A DNA stretch of 64,000 nucleotides from Bordetella petrii (GCF_000067205.1 NC_010170.1:5223951-5287950), one strand, 5' to 3'. Positions 42,283-53,704 are shown, counted from the stretch's first letter. The notes: generated from the sequence alone by a model not told the origin. Translations and numbers: made by a program.

Positions 42283-44217
42283 ATGACCTCTACAGAATTC
42301 CCCGTGGGCCCGGACGGCCTTCCCACCCTGCGCGATAGCCTCCCCACCCGTATCATTGCCAGTTCATTGGTTGCCCTGGCGGTGGTGCTGAGCATGGTGG
42401 CCTGGACATTGTGGCTGTCCTGGGGGCTGGAAGGCGCGGGCGCCGCCATTAACGATACCGGCAGCCTGCGCATGGTGGCCAACCGCGTGGCGGTCGAACT
42501 GATGCGCCCGGGCGCCGAGCGCACCTCGCAAGTCGAGGCCTTCGTGCATGCCCAGGACGAAACCCTGGCCCTGCTCGAGCGCGGCAATCCCGCGCGGCCG
42601 CTGTTCCTGCCGGCCGATCCTGCCGTCAGCGCCCAATTGGGCGTGGTGACCCAGCTGTGGAACCAGACCATGAAACCGGCCGTGGCGCGCGCGCGCCAGG
42701 GCGGCGACATGACGCCCTACCTGGAGGCGCTGCCGGCCTTCGTGGCCGAGGCCGACAAGCTGGTGCGCATGATCGAGCTCGACAACGCCGGCAAGACCAT
42801 CCAGCTGCGGCTGTCGCAAGGCGTGCTGGCCGCGATAGGCAGCGTGGGCACGGTCGCCATGATCTACCTGCTGTACCTGTGGATCATTTCGCCCGTATTG
42901 CGCCTGCGCGATGGCCTGCAGCGCATGACGGCCGGTGAATTCAGCACTCGCCTGCCGGTCGAGACACGCGACGAGTTCGGGGTGCTGGCGCGCGGCTTCA
43001 ACCTGATGGCCGACAAGCTCGAGAACCTGTATCGCAACCTGGAAAACCGGGTGCGCCGCAAGACGGCGGAACTCGAGGCGCAGAACCGCGAGATCGGGGC
43101 GCTGTACGACATGGCGGCGTTTCTTAACCAGCCCAACAGCATCGAGGCCGTCTGCCGCGGGTTTTTGCAGCGCGTCATGAGCCAATTCGGCGCGGCCGGC
43201 GGCACGATCCGCGCCCTGGACCCGACCGACGAAAAACTCAACATGCTGGTGTCGGAAGGCCTGTCGCCCGAACTGGCCGAGGCCGAACGCTGCATGCAGG
43301 CCGATCACTGCTATTGCGGAGTCGCCACCCAAGAGGGCACCCAGATCGTGCGCGACCTGCGCAAGGTTGCGCCCATCGAGGCATTTCACTGCGCCAACGA
43401 CGGCTTTCGCAGCCTGGCGGTGTTTCGCATCGTGGCGCGCGACGAGGTGCTGGGCTCGTTTTCGCTGCATTTCAAGGCGCAGCGGCAGGTGTCGCCTGCC
43501 GAGACCCAGTTGCTCGAAACCCTGGGCCAGCATCTGGGCGTGGCCCTGGAAAACCGCAGGCTGGACGCCAAGGCGCGGCAATTGGCCGTGGTGCGCGAGC
43601 GCAGCCTGATGGCCCAGGGCCTGCACGACAGCATCGCGCAGGGCCTGAACTTCCTGAAACTGCAGCTGCAGTTGCTGGACGACGCCGTGATGCGGGGCGA
43701 CGACGACGACGTGCGCGAAATCGTGCCGCTGTTGCGCACGGGCGTCGAGGAAAGCTACCAGGACGTGCGCGAATTGCTGGTGAATTTCCGCACCAAGCTC
43801 GACCAGGGCGAATTGCCCGATGCCATCGAAGAAGCCGTGCTGCGGTTCCGGCGCCAGACCGGCATCGAGGTCGACCTGGACATGGCGTACGGCGCCGACC
43901 GGCCGCTGCCTCCCGAGCAGCAGTTGCAGGTGCTGTTCATTCTGCAGGAAGCCCTGTCGAACGTGCGCAAGCATGCCCAGGCCAGCCACGTGCGCGTGCG
44001 GCTGATGAACAACCAGGACTTCGAGATGGAGATCACCGATGACGGCATCGGCTACGATCCCGACGAAGTGGGACAGCGGGAAGAAAGCCACATCGGCCTG
44101 CACATCATGCGCGAACGGGCCGCCCGGCTCAACGCTGTGATAAAACTGATGTCCCGACCTGGCGCCGGCGCCACGGTGCGGCTGGTGCTGCCCCGTGCGG
44201 CGCGCAGCGCTGCCTGA
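42283..44217 (+). CDS. narX: nitrate/nitrite sensor histidine kinase NarX
   Basis: The 644-residue kinase has transmembrane segments near residues 25-44 and 187-206 around a periplasmic sensor. The nitrate-binding P-box lies just after the first segment (INDTGSLRMVANRVAVEL). HAMP, a Cys-bearing central region (CMQADHCYC), the HisKA_3 box (RSLMAQGLHDSIAQGLNFLKLQL) and HATPase (ALSNVRKHAQ, DDGIGYDPDE) follow. It should switch NarL in response to nitrate. ATG at 42259 would add eight residues. Confidence 0.93.
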   Translation: MTSTEFPVGPDGLPTLRDSLPTRIIASSLVALAVVLSMVAWTLWLSWGLEGAGAAINDTGSLRMVANRVAVELMRPGAERTSQVEAFVHAQDETLALLERGNPARPLFLPADPAVSAQLGVVTQLWNQTMKPAVARARQGGDMTPYLEALPAFVAEADKLVRMIELDNAGKTIQLRLSQGVLAAIGSVGTVAMIYLLYLWIISPVLRLRDGLQRMTAGEFSTRLPVETRDEFGVLARGFNLMADKLENLYRNLENRVRRKTAELEAQNREIGALYDMAAFLNQPNSIEAVCRGFLQRVMSQFGAAGGTIRALDPTDEKLNMLVSEGLSPELAEAERCMQADHCYCGVATQEGTQIVRDLRKVAPIEAFHCANDGFRSLAVFRIVARDEVLGSFSLHFKAQRQVSPAETQLLETLGQHLGVALENRRLDAKARQLAVVRERSLMAQGLHDSIAQGLNFLKLQLQLLDDAVMRGDDDDVREIVPLLRTGVEESYQDVRELLVNFRTKLDQGELPDAIEEAVLRFRRQTGIEVDLDMAYGADRPLPPEQQLQVLFILQEALSNVRKHAQASHVRVRLMNNQDFEMEITDDGIGYDPDEVGQREESHIGLHIMRERAARLNAVIKLMSRPGAGATVRLVLPRAARSAA

Positions 44218-44230
44218 GTTCCCGCTACCC

Positions 44231-44893
44231 ATGGCTATCCGTATCCTGCTTATCGACGATCACAGCCTGTTTCGCTCGGGTGTGCGGCTGCTGCTGCAGC
44301 GCCAGCCCGACTTCGAGGTTGTGGCCGAGGCGGCCGACGGCGTGGAAGGCATCAAGCGTGCCAAGGAATTCCAACCCGACGTCATCTTGCTGGACCTGAA
44401 CATGCCCGGCCTGTCGGGCCTGGAAACGCTGCAGTTGCTGGTGCAGGACGTGCCGCGCAGCGCGGTGGTCATCTTGACGGTTTCCGAAGAGACCGACGAG
44501 CTCAGCCAGGCCTTGCGCGACGGCGCGCGCGGCTATCTGGTGAAGAATATCGACGCCGAGGCGCTGACGGCGGCGATTCGCCGCGCTGCCACCGGCGAAC
44601 CCGTGATCGCCGACAACATGACCGCCAAGCTGGTAGACCGTTTCCGCGAGCAGGCTTCGCAGGGCGCCGGCAACGCGGCCAATGCCGAACGCACCCGTCT
44701 TACCACGCGCGAGCGTGAAATCGTGCAGTGCCTGGCGCATGGCGCCAGCAATAAGGTCATTGCCCGGCAACTGGACATAGCCGAAAGCACGGTGAAGATC
44801 CATGTGCAGAACATACTCAAGAAACTGAACCTGACCAGCCGGGTGCAGGTGGCGGTATATGCCGTCGAAAACGGGCTGGTTGCGGACGATTGA
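44231..44893 (+). CDS. narL: nitrate/nitrite response regulator NarL
   Basis: The 220-residue regulator has a receiver domain with phosphoacceptor Asp55 (VILLDLNMPGLSG), Thr83 and Lys105, a linker, and a LuxR-type helix-turn-helix (LTTREREIVQCLAHGASNKVIARQLDIAESTVKIHVQNIL). It is 13 bp after narX, its partner kinase. No clear NarL heptamer pair was found upstream of narK or narG by eye. Confidence 0.95.
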   Translation: MAIRILLIDDHSLFRSGVRLLLQRQPDFEVVAEAADGVEGIKRAKEFQPDVILLDLNMPGLSGLETLQLLVQDVPRSAVVILTVSEETDELSQALRDGARGYLVKNIDAEALTAAIRRAATGEPVIADNMTAKLVDRFREQASQGAGNAANAERTRLTTREREIVQCLAHGASNKVIARQLDIAESTVKIHVQNILKKLNLTSRVQVAVYAVENGLVADD

Positions 44894-44926
44894 CCCCGGC
44901 AGCCGTCCGGGCAACAGGGGACATTC

Positions 44927-46693
44927 ATGGCAGTAGAGGGCGACGCGGGCCAACTGGCCAAGGTCGTGGTGTTGTTGGGCGCGGCGGTGGTAGCGGTACC
45001 GCTTTTCCGGCGCCTGGGACTGGGGTCGGTGCTGGGCTATCTGGCGGCCGGCCTGGTCATCGGGCCGTTCGGGCTGGGCCTGTTCCGCGACCCGCACACT
45101 ATCTTGCATACCGCCGAGCTGGGCGTGGTGATGTTCCTGTTCATCATTGGCCTGGAAATGCGCCCCTCGCACCTGTGGGCCCTGCGGGGCGAGATATTCG
45201 GGCTGGGCAGCCTGCAGGTGCTCGTGTGCGGGCTGCTGTTGACCGGCGTGGGCGTGGCCTTCGGGTTTCCATTGGCGGTGTCGTTTATCTGCGCGATGGG
45301 CTTCGTGCTGACGTCCACCGCCATCGTCATGCAGCTGCTGGGCGAACGGGGCGACATCGCCACCGCGCGCGGGCAGAAAATTGTGTCCATCCTGCTGCTG
45401 GAAGATTTGCTGATCGTGCCGCTACTGGCGCTGGTGGCGTTCATTGCGCCGCCGGGCGCCGGGCCTGTCGAGGCGTCCACCGCGGCGTCGCGCTGGCTGG
45501 ATGTAGGCATCGGCGTGGGCGCGCTGGCCGCGCTGGTGGTGGCGGGCATCTGGTTGTTGAACCCCCTGTTCCGCCTGCTGGCGCGCGCCAAGGCGCGCGA
45601 GGTCATGACCGCGGCGGCGCTGCTGGTGGTGCTGGGCTCGGCCCTGCTGATGCAATGGGGCGGGCTGTCGATGGCCATGGGCGCATTCCTGGCGGGCGTG
45701 TTGTTGTCGGAATCCACGTTTCGGCACCAGCTGGAGGCCGACATCGAGCCTTTCCGCGGCCTGCTGCTGGGCCTGTTTTTCCTGGGCGTGGGCATGTCGC
45801 TGGATCTGACCGTGGTGGCGCGCAACGCTACCCTGATCGTGGTCGGGGTGCTGGCCATGATGGCCGTGAAGGCGTTGTGCATCTACGGCACGGCCAGGCT
45901 GGCCAGAAGCTCGAAGGCCGAGGCGCTGGACCGCGCGGTGCTGATGGCTCAGGGGGGCGAGTTTGCTTTCGTGCTGTTTTCCGCCGCGCTGGCCAACCGG
46001 GTCATCGATCCGGTGGTCAATGCCAACATGACGGCTATCGTGGTGCTGTCGATGGCGCTGACGCCGCTGGCGGTGCTGGCGCACAATCGTTGGGCACCGC
46101 GCCCCGGCGTTTCTACCGAAGGGCTCGAGGCGCCCAGCAACCAGCTTGGCCGTGCGCTGGTGATCGGCTTTGGCCGCGTGGGGCAGATCGCCAGCCAGCA
46201 CATGCTGGCCATGGGCGCCGAGATCACCATCATCGACAACGATCCCGAGATGATCCGCAGCGCCGCCGACTTCGGCTTCAAGGTCTACTATGGCGACGGC
46301 ACGCGCACCGACGTGTTGCACGCGGCCGGCGCCAAGCACGCGCAAGCCATCCTGGTGTGCGCCGACGGCCGGGCGACGGTGACGCAGATGGTCGAGCGCA
46401 TCAAGGCGGTATGCCCGCATTCGCGCATTCTGGTGCGGTCGTTCGACCGCGAGCATGCGCTGGAGCTGCACCGGGCCGACGTCGACTTCCAGGTGCGCGA
46501 GACGTTCGAGTCGGCCATGGTGCTGGGCCGCCAGGCCACCATGACGCTGGGAGCGACGCCCGAGATTGCCGACGAGATTGCCGAAGACATCCGCCGCCGC
46601 GACGCCGAGCGCTTTCAGCTGGAAGTGACGGGCGGCTTGTTCGCCGGCCGCGCACTGCTGTTGAACAACCAGTCGGCCGAACACGATCACTAG
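44927..46693 (+). CDS. KefB/KefC-type monovalent cation:proton antiporter
   Basis: The 588-residue protein has a CPA2 exchanger domain of 12 to 13 hydrophobic segments (residues 1-380). It is followed by a TrkA-N (RCK) nucleotide-binding domain starting ALVIGFGRVGQIASQHMLAMGAEITIIDNDPE near residue 405. This is the layout of glutathione-gated potassium efflux systems. In E. coli KefB and KefC need an ancillary flavoprotein (KefG/KefF), and none is adjacent. Its start is 33 bp after narL, so it might be read from the same transcript. Confidence 0.9.
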   Translation: MAVEGDAGQLAKVVVLLGAAVVAVPLFRRLGLGSVLGYLAAGLVIGPFGLGLFRDPHTILHTAELGVVMFLFIIGLEMRPSHLWALRGEIFGLGSLQVLVCGLLLTGVGVAFGFPLAVSFICAMGFVLTSTAIVMQLLGERGDIATARGQKIVSILLLEDLLIVPLLALVAFIAPPGAGPVEASTAASRWLDVGIGVGALAALVVAGIWLLNPLFRLLARAKAREVMTAAALLVVLGSALLMQWGGLSMAMGAFLAGVLLSESTFRHQLEADIEPFRGLLLGLFFLGVGMSLDLTVVARNATLIVVGVLAMMAVKALCIYGTARLARSSKAEALDRAVLMAQGGEFAFVLFSAALANRVIDPVVNANMTAIVVLSMALTPLAVLAHNRWAPRPGVSTEGLEAPSNQLGRALVIGFGRVGQIASQHMLAMGAEITIIDNDPEMIRSAADFGFKVYYGDGTRTDVLHAAGAKHAQAILVCADGRATVTQMVERIKAVCPHSRILVRSFDREHALELHRADVDFQVRETFESAMVLGRQATMTLGATPEIADEIAEDIRRRDAERFQLEVTGGLFAGRALLLNNQSAEHDH

Positions 46694-46747
46694 CGCCGCT
46701 TCCTGTCCGGCCCGCCGCGGCGCGCTGGCGACTATGCCCATGACGGT

Positions 46748-48511
46748 TCAGCGCAGCGCCAGCAGCACCACCAGGGCCAGCGCCAGCAACAGGCTCAGGC
46801 CTTTCCAGAAGACCAGCGGGTTGCGCTCGAGCAGCGGCGGGCGCGCATGGGTAGCCACGGCGGCGTGCGGGTGGCGCAGGGCATAGGTGAGCTCTGACAG
46901 TTCCTGGTAGCGCCGCCGCGGGTCGGGATGCACCGCCAGGCTCAGCACGCCATCGACCCAGGCCGGGATGGCGTGCCGCTCGTCCAGGGCCGATACATAC
47001 CGCAGTTGACGCTGGGCGGCGCGGGTGCGGGCCTGGGCCACCTGGGCGCCATAGGGAAGCCGGCCGGTCAGCATCTGGTAGGCGATGACGCCCAGCGAAT
47101 AGATGTCGGACACCGGGCTGCCTGGCTCGCCCAGGAAGTACTCTGGCGCCGCGTATTGCGCCGTGCCCAGCATGGGCGCTGCCTGGCCGCCGGGCGCCAT
47201 TTCGGCGATGCCCGCCACCCGGGTCGAGCCAAGATCAATGATGCGCGCCGTGCCGTCGGCGCCGAGCAGGATGTTTTCGGGGCGCAGATCCTGGTGCACC
47301 ATTTCCTGGCGATGGAATGCCTGCAGACCCTGGGCGACCTGCTCGATGATGTCCGTTACCTGTTCCAGCGACGGCGCGCGATGCGTCGCCATCCAATGCG
47401 CCAGGGTGATGCCTTCCAGGTACTCGGTCACCGTGTACAGGCTGCGGCGCGGGCGCGTTGCCGGCCAGGCCCGCACCACGTGGCTGCTGTCCAGGCGGCG
47501 CGCAATCCACTCCTCCATCAGCAGGCGTTCCAGGTAGGCCGGATCGTGGCGCAGGTCTAACGAGGGAATCTTGATCGCGACCACGGCGCCGGTGGCCAGG
47601 TCGGTGGCCCGGTAGACGTGGCTGCGGCTGCTGGCGCGCAGTTCCTGGTCGATGCGAAAACCCTCGAATACCATGCCGGCCTGCAGCAGCGGCGGGCACG
47701 GCAAGGCGCTTGCCTGGCGCGCGACTTCGCCTGCGTCGGGGGTGGGCAGATCGTCGACGCGCACGATCTGCACGGTCAGGTTGTCGGCGCTGCCGCAAGC
47801 ATAGGCCAGGTCGGCCAGCGACGCGGCGGCTGCGTCCAGGTTCGGGGCGTGGGTGTGCACGGCCTGGATCACGGCGGCGGCATCCACGAATTCGTGCACG
47901 CCGTCCGTGGCCAGCACGAATACATCGCCGGCCTCGACCCGCCGCGTGTGATAGTCGACCTGCAGGTGTGCCGACAGGCCCAGCGCGCGCCCCAGGTAGC
48001 TTTTGTCGCGCGCCACCTGGATGCGGTGGTCGTCGGTCAGTTGTTCCAGCACGGCGCCGCGCAGGCGGTAGATGCGCGCGTCGCCGACATGCAGGATGTG
48101 CGCGGTGGTGGACTTCAGCACCAGCACGCTCATGGCGCAGACATAGCCGCGATCGCGGTCATGGCGGTGCGGGCCCTGGCGGGTCTGCGCATGCAGCCAG
48201 GCGTTGGCCGCGGACAGCACCCGCTGCGCCGATTTTTTTACGGGCCAGGATTCCGGGGTGCAGTAATAGTCTTCCAGGAAACCGGCCACCGCGGTCTCGC
48301 TGGCGATGTGGCTGACGCCGCTGCTGCTGATGCCGTCGGCCAGCGCCACGGCAATGCCCTTGGTGTCCAGCAGCGGGCCCTCCGGGATGCACAGGCCGTG
48401 GAAGTCCTGGTTGGACGGCTTGCGGCCCCGGTCGGAATACTGGCCCACCGTCACGCGCAAGCGCCGTGTGGCGGTGGGGTGGTCCGGGTGGCGGGCTGGG
48501 GGGCGGTCCAT
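46748..48511 (-). CDS. PP2C phosphatase-Ser/Thr protein kinase fusion
   Basis: 587 residues in three parts. First, a PP2C-type phosphatase (residues 20-255; NQDFHG, ALADGISSSG, LHVGDARIYRL, VLATDGVHEFV, GSADNLTVQIV supply the metal-binding Asp residues). Second, a Hanks-type kinase (about 280-540) with VAIK, HQDLRPENILL in place of HRDLKPEN, and IIDLGS in place of DFG. Third, a C-terminal membrane helix (WKGLSLLLALALVVLLALR). The glycine loop (RASSRSH) is poor. Catalytic Asp and Lys remain, so activity is possible. It follows the nitrite/formate channel by 15 bp and is surely co-transcribed with it. Confidence 0.9.
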   Translation of the reverse strand: MDRPPARHPDHPTATRRLRVTVGQYSDRGRKPSNQDFHGLCIPEGPLLDTKGIAVALADGISSSGVSHIASETAVAGFLEDYYCTPESWPVKKSAQRVLSAANAWLHAQTRQGPHRHDRDRGYVCAMSVLVLKSTTAHILHVGDARIYRLRGAVLEQLTDDHRIQVARDKSYLGRALGLSAHLQVDYHTRRVEAGDVFVLATDGVHEFVDAAAVIQAVHTHAPNLDAAAASLADLAYACGSADNLTVQIVRVDDLPTPDAGEVARQASALPCPPLLQAGMVFEGFRIDQELRASSRSHVYRATDLATGAVVAIKIPSLDLRHDPAYLERLLMEEWIARRLDSSHVVRAWPATRPRRSLYTVTEYLEGITLAHWMATHRAPSLEQVTDIIEQVAQGLQAFHRQEMVHQDLRPENILLGADGTARIIDLGSTRVAGIAEMAPGGQAAPMLGTAQYAAPEYFLGEPGSPVSDIYSLGVIAYQMLTGRLPYGAQVAQARTRAAQRQLRYVSALDERHAIPAWVDGVLSLAVHPDPRRRYQELSELTYALRHPHAAVATHARPPLLERNPLVFWKGLSLLLALALVVLLALR

Positions 48512-48526
48512 GCGCGCGCCCGGCGA

Positions 48527-49339
48527 TCAGCCGAAGCTGCGCTTGGGGGCGGTTTTCATGTGCGTGGTGTACAGCGTCAGGCCGGTGAGCGAGATGCCGC
48601 CCAGCAGGTTGCCCAGCACCACCGGGATTTCGTTCCAGATCAGGTAGTCCATGATCGAGAAATTGCCGCCCAGGATCAGTGCCGACGGGAACAGGAACAT
48701 GTTGACCACCGAGTGCTCGAAGCCCATGTAGAAGAACAGCATGATGGGCATCCACATGGCGATGACCTTGCCGCTGACCGAGGTGGAGATCATGGCGCCC
48801 ACCACGCCCAGCGACACCATCCAGTTGCACAAAACCCCGCGGATGAACAACGTGAGCATACCGGCCGCGCCATATTCCTTGTAGCCCAGGGTGCGGTTTT
48901 CGCCGATGTGCGAAATCACCTCGCCCACCTTGCCGGCCGGAATCGAGAACCCGTAGGTGAACACGATGGCCATCAATACCGCCACGGTGAGTGCGCCCAG
49001 GAAATTGCCCACGAACACTACGCCCCAGTGCTTCAGGATGGCGCGCGGGGTGACGCCCGGCCGCTTGTCGAACCAGGCCAGTGGCGTCAGCATGAATACG
49101 CCCGTCAGCAGGTCGAAGCCCATCAGGTACAGGATGCAGAAACCCACGGGAAACAAGGCCGCGCCCAACAGGGGCGAACCGGTCTGCACATTGATGGTTA
49201 CGGCGAACACCGCGGCAATGGCGAGGATGGCGCCCGCCATGTAGGCGCGGATCAGCGAGTCGCGGGTAGCCATGTAGATTTTCGATTCGCCCGCATCGAC
49301 CATCTTGGTGACGAATTCTGAAGGGACCAGGTAGGACAT
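48527..49339 (-). CDS. formate/nitrite transporter family channel
   Basis: The 270-residue protein has six hydrophobic segments of the FNT family (FocA/NirC). Landmarks are the Asn of GVLCNWMVSLG, the region GNFLGALTVAVLMA, and EHSVVNMFLFPSALILGG near the C-terminus. It passes small monovalent anions. Beside the nitrate genes, nitrite is the likely substrate. It is transcribed away from mnmE, together with the kinase/phosphatase. The ATG chosen starts MSYLVPSEFVTKMVDAG; a longer frame upstream has no support. Confidence 0.93.
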   Translation of the reverse strand: MSYLVPSEFVTKMVDAGESKIYMATRDSLIRAYMAGAILAIAAVFAVTINVQTGSPLLGAALFPVGFCILYLMGFDLLTGVFMLTPLAWFDKRPGVTPRAILKHWGVVFVGNFLGALTVAVLMAIVFTYGFSIPAGKVGEVISHIGENRTLGYKEYGAAGMLTLFIRGVLCNWMVSLGVVGAMISTSVSGKVIAMWMPIMLFFYMGFEHSVVNMFLFPSALILGGNFSIMDYLIWNEIPVVLGNLLGGISLTGLTLYTTHMKTAPKRSFG

Positions 49340-49638
49340 GATGTCTTCCGATAGGGTGAATGGAATAGAACCCGCGCGCGCGAACCGTAAACAACAGGGC
49401 GCCCATGACCTGGGCGGGTCAGAGGCGCCGTTGCCTGGGAGGTGCGCGAGTTGTGTGGCGGACCGATGGCCGTCAGGAAGAATCAAGCAACAAGCATGCC
49501 AATGGGCGGCCAGCAGAGAAGGCGGCGCGCGCCGCGCAATGCCCAGGCGCCGCCCGGCGGCGGCTGTTCAACATGGTGCATGGCGGCCGGGCTGGTGCAT
49601 CTTCGTGCACCGCGGCGGGGCGGGCGCGAGGGGTCGGT
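49340..49638. other. intergenic region before the nitrite channel gene
   Basis: These 299 bp lie between the mnmE stop and the channel start, both on the minus strand. They must hold the channel gene promoter. No clear -35/-10 pair, terminator stem or small gene was recognised. Confidence 0.5.
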
Positions 49639-50997
<1,359 letters not shown>

Positions 50998-51121
50998 GAG
51001 CGAGTGAATTCCGGGACAGATTCTGGACGGCAATAAGGGAATATAACTGTTGCGTGTCTTTGCGTTTGCTGGTTAAGTTGTGCGGCGGCAGTCCAACCTG
51101 CAGAACATACACGGGGAGAGC

Positions 51122-52711
51122 ATGATGGCGTCTCGATGGTTACGTTTATTGGCTGGCAGCACACTGACGATGGCTCTGGCGCTTGGGGCCGCCACACCGG
51201 CCGCGGCGCGCGACCTGGTGGTGGCGCTGAAAACCGAGCCCAGCTCGCTGGATCCCCAATATCACGCGCTGACGCCTAATACGCAGATTTCCCACACCTT
51301 GTTCGATCCGCTGGTGCGCGCCGATTCGAAGCTGCAGCCGCAGCCGGCGCTGGCGGAATCCTGGACGGTGGACGGCGACGTCTGGACGTTCAAGCTGCGT
51401 CCGAACGTGAAGTTCTCGGACGGCTCGCCCTTCACGGCGGAAGACGTGGTGTTCACCTACGACCGCGTTCCGAAGGTGCCCAACAGCCCGTCGCCCTTTA
51501 CGCTGTACCTGGGCTCGGTGGCCAAGGCGGAAGCCGTGGACCCGCTGACCTTGCGTATTACCACCAAGGGGCCGGCGCCGCTGCTCTTGATCAACCTGGC
51601 GCAGCTGCCGATTTTGTCGAAGCACGCGGCCTCGGGCCCCGCGCCCGAAGGCAAGACCACCACCCAGCTCAATAGCGGCGACGGGCTGGTGGGCACCGGC
51701 CCGTACAAGTTCGTGTCGTGGAAGCGCGGCGCCGAACTGGTGTTCGAGCGCAACGAACACTACTGGGGCAAGAAGCCCGACTGGGACAAGGTTATCTATC
51801 GCCCCATGTCGAACGCCGCCGGGCGCGTGGCCGCTCTGCTGGCCGGCGACGTGGACATGATCGAAGATCCTCCTACCGATGACCTGCCCAACCTGAAGAA
51901 GAACAAGAATCTGTTCATCGAAGAAACGCCCTCGGTGCGGGTGATGTACGTGGCCATGGACCAGTACGCCGAGCCCACCCCGGGCATTCCCGATTTGCAG
52001 AAGAACCCGCTGAAAGACAAGCGCGTGCGCGAGGCCCTGTCGCTGGCGATCAATCGCGATGCCATTGTCGACCGCGTGATGGGCGGCGTGGCCAAGGCGG
52101 CCGGCAACGCGCTGCCGTATCCCATGTTCGGCGCGTCGAAGGAACATGCGCAAGCGCCCAAGGCCGATCCGAAGAAGGCCAAGCAGTTGCTGGCGGAAGC
52201 CGGCTATCCGGACGGCTTCTCCATTACCCTGGGCTCGCCCTCGGGCCGCTACGTGAACGACTCGAAGATCGCGCAGGCCGTGGCGTCGATGTGGTCGCGC
52301 ATCGGGGTCAAGACCAGCGTCGAAGCCCTGGCGCCTTCGGTGTTCTTCAAGAAGCGCGACAGCTATGGCTTCAGCGCCTACATGGCTGGCTGGTCGGCCA
52401 CCAGCGGCGAGATGTCCAACCCGCTGACTTCGCTGCTGATGACGCGCAATCCCGAGGCGGGCGAAGGCACGACCAACCGGGGCCGCTATTCGAACCCGGA
52501 AATGGACAAGCTGGTGCGCGAGGCCTCGCGCACCATGGACGACGACAAGCGCGCGAAGCTGCTGCAGCAGGCCAGCAACCTGGCCATGGACGACTATGCG
52601 TTCCTGCCGCTGCATTTCGAGCTGTCGGTATGGGCCATGAAGAACGACATCCGCTACGAGGGCCGGCCCGACCAGACCACCCTGGCGCAGTACGCGACAC
52701 TGAAGAAATAG
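51122..52711 (+). CDS. peptide-type ABC transporter substrate-binding protein (SBP family 5)
   Basis: The 529-residue periplasmic receptor has a signal peptide of about 28 residues ending AATPAAAARD. The SBP_5 layout follows (LVVALKTEPSSLDPQYHALTPN at the start of the mature protein, then FKLRPNVKFSDGSPFTAEDVVF). GGGGAGAGC precedes two adjacent ATG codons. It opens a five-gene transport operon with two permeases and two ATPases, as in Dpp/Opp systems. The ligand may be a peptide or N-acyl amino acid, given the M20 amidohydrolase downstream. Confidence 0.92.
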   Translation: MMASRWLRLLAGSTLTMALALGAATPAAARDLVVALKTEPSSLDPQYHALTPNTQISHTLFDPLVRADSKLQPQPALAESWTVDGDVWTFKLRPNVKFSDGSPFTAEDVVFTYDRVPKVPNSPSPFTLYLGSVAKAEAVDPLTLRITTKGPAPLLLINLAQLPILSKHAASGPAPEGKTTTQLNSGDGLVGTGPYKFVSWKRGAELVFERNEHYWGKKPDWDKVIYRPMSNAAGRVAALLAGDVDMIEDPPTDDLPNLKKNKNLFIEETPSVRVMYVAMDQYAEPTPGIPDLQKNPLKDKRVREALSLAINRDAIVDRVMGGVAKAAGNALPYPMFGASKEHAQAPKADPKKAKQLLAEAGYPDGFSITLGSPSGRYVNDSKIAQAVASMWSRIGVKTSVEALAPSVFFKKRDSYGFSAYMAGWSATSGEMSNPLTSLLMTRNPEAGEGTTNRGRYSNPEMDKLVREASRTMDDDKRAKLLQQASNLAMDDYAFLPLHFELSVWAMKNDIRYEGRPDQTTLAQYATLKK

Positions 52712-52729
52712 GGCCGGAGTAGCGCCGAC

Positions 52730-53704
52730 GTGCTGGCAACCATTATCCGCAGGCTGCTGCAGACGCTGGTCGTGATGCTGGTGATGTCGGCGCTGGTGTT
52801 CGCCGGCATCTACCTGGTGGGCGACCCGGTGGCGATGCTGGCCAGCCCCGAGGCCACGGATGCGCAGCGCGAGGCCATCCGGGTGTCGCTGGGGCTGGAC
52901 AAACCCCTGGTGGTGCAGTACCTGGTGTTCATCGGCCAGGCGGTGCAGGGCAATTTCGGCAACAGCTTCCTGACCGGCGAGCCGGCCATGCGCCTGATTC
53001 TGGAGCGCATGCCGGCCACGCTGGAGCTGGCCAGCGTGGCCATGCTGCTGTCGGTGCTGATCGGCGTGCCATTGGGCATTCTGGCCGGGCTGCGGCCCAA
53101 GGCGGTGGGTTCGCGCGCCATCATGACGAGTTCGGTGCTGGGGTTCTCGCTGCCGAATTTCTGGGTGGGCCTGATGCTGATCATGCTGTTCGCCGTGCAG
53201 CTGGGCTGGCTGCCGGCCAGCGGCCGCGGCGCCACCGTGTCGGTGCTGGGCGTGCCGCTCAGCGTGCTGACGCTGGACGGCCTGGCCAGCCTGGTGCTGC
53301 CGGCCAGCACCATTGCGCTGGCCAAGTGCGCCATGATCGTGCGGGTGACGCGCGCGGCCACGCGCGAATCGCTGCCCATGGACTACATCAAGTTCGCGCG
53401 CGCGAAAGGCCTGTCCGAAAAGCGCGTGCTGGGCGTGCACCTGTTGAAGAACATCCTGATTCCCATCGTGACGGTGGCGGGGCTGGAGTTCGGCCAGGTG
53501 GTGGCTTTTGCCGTGGTGACCGAAACCGTGTTTTCGTGGCCTGGCATGGGCAAGCTGCTGATCGATTCCATCATCAACCTGGACCGTCCGGTGGTGGTGG
53601 CCTACCTGATGCTGATTGTGTTCTTCCTGGTCATGCTGAATCTGGTCGTGGACATTATCTATACCGTGCTGGACCCGCGCGTACGCCTGGAGCGCCGAGC
53701 ATGA
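52730..53704 (+). CDS. peptide-type ABC transporter permease, DppB-like
   Basis: The 324-residue permease has six hydrophobic segments. The EAA loop that contacts the ATPase reads RAATRESLPMDYIKFARAKGLSEKRVLGVHLLKN (near residues 208-241). The start is GTG at 52730, the first codon that gives the usual MLATIIRRLLQTLVVM N-terminus. The stop overlaps the next gene in ATGA. Confidence 0.94.
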   Translation: MLATIIRRLLQTLVVMLVMSALVFAGIYLVGDPVAMLASPEATDAQREAIRVSLGLDKPLVVQYLVFIGQAVQGNFGNSFLTGEPAMRLILERMPATLELASVAMLLSVLIGVPLGILAGLRPKAVGSRAIMTSSVLGFSLPNFWVGLMLIMLFAVQLGWLPASGRGATVSVLGVPLSVLTLDGLASLVLPASTIALAKCAMIVRVTRAATRESLPMDYIKFARAKGLSEKRVLGVHLLKNILIPIVTVAGLEFGQVVAFAVVTETVFSWPGMGKLLIDSIINLDRPVVVAYLMLIVFFLVMLNLVVDIIYTVLDPRVRLERRA

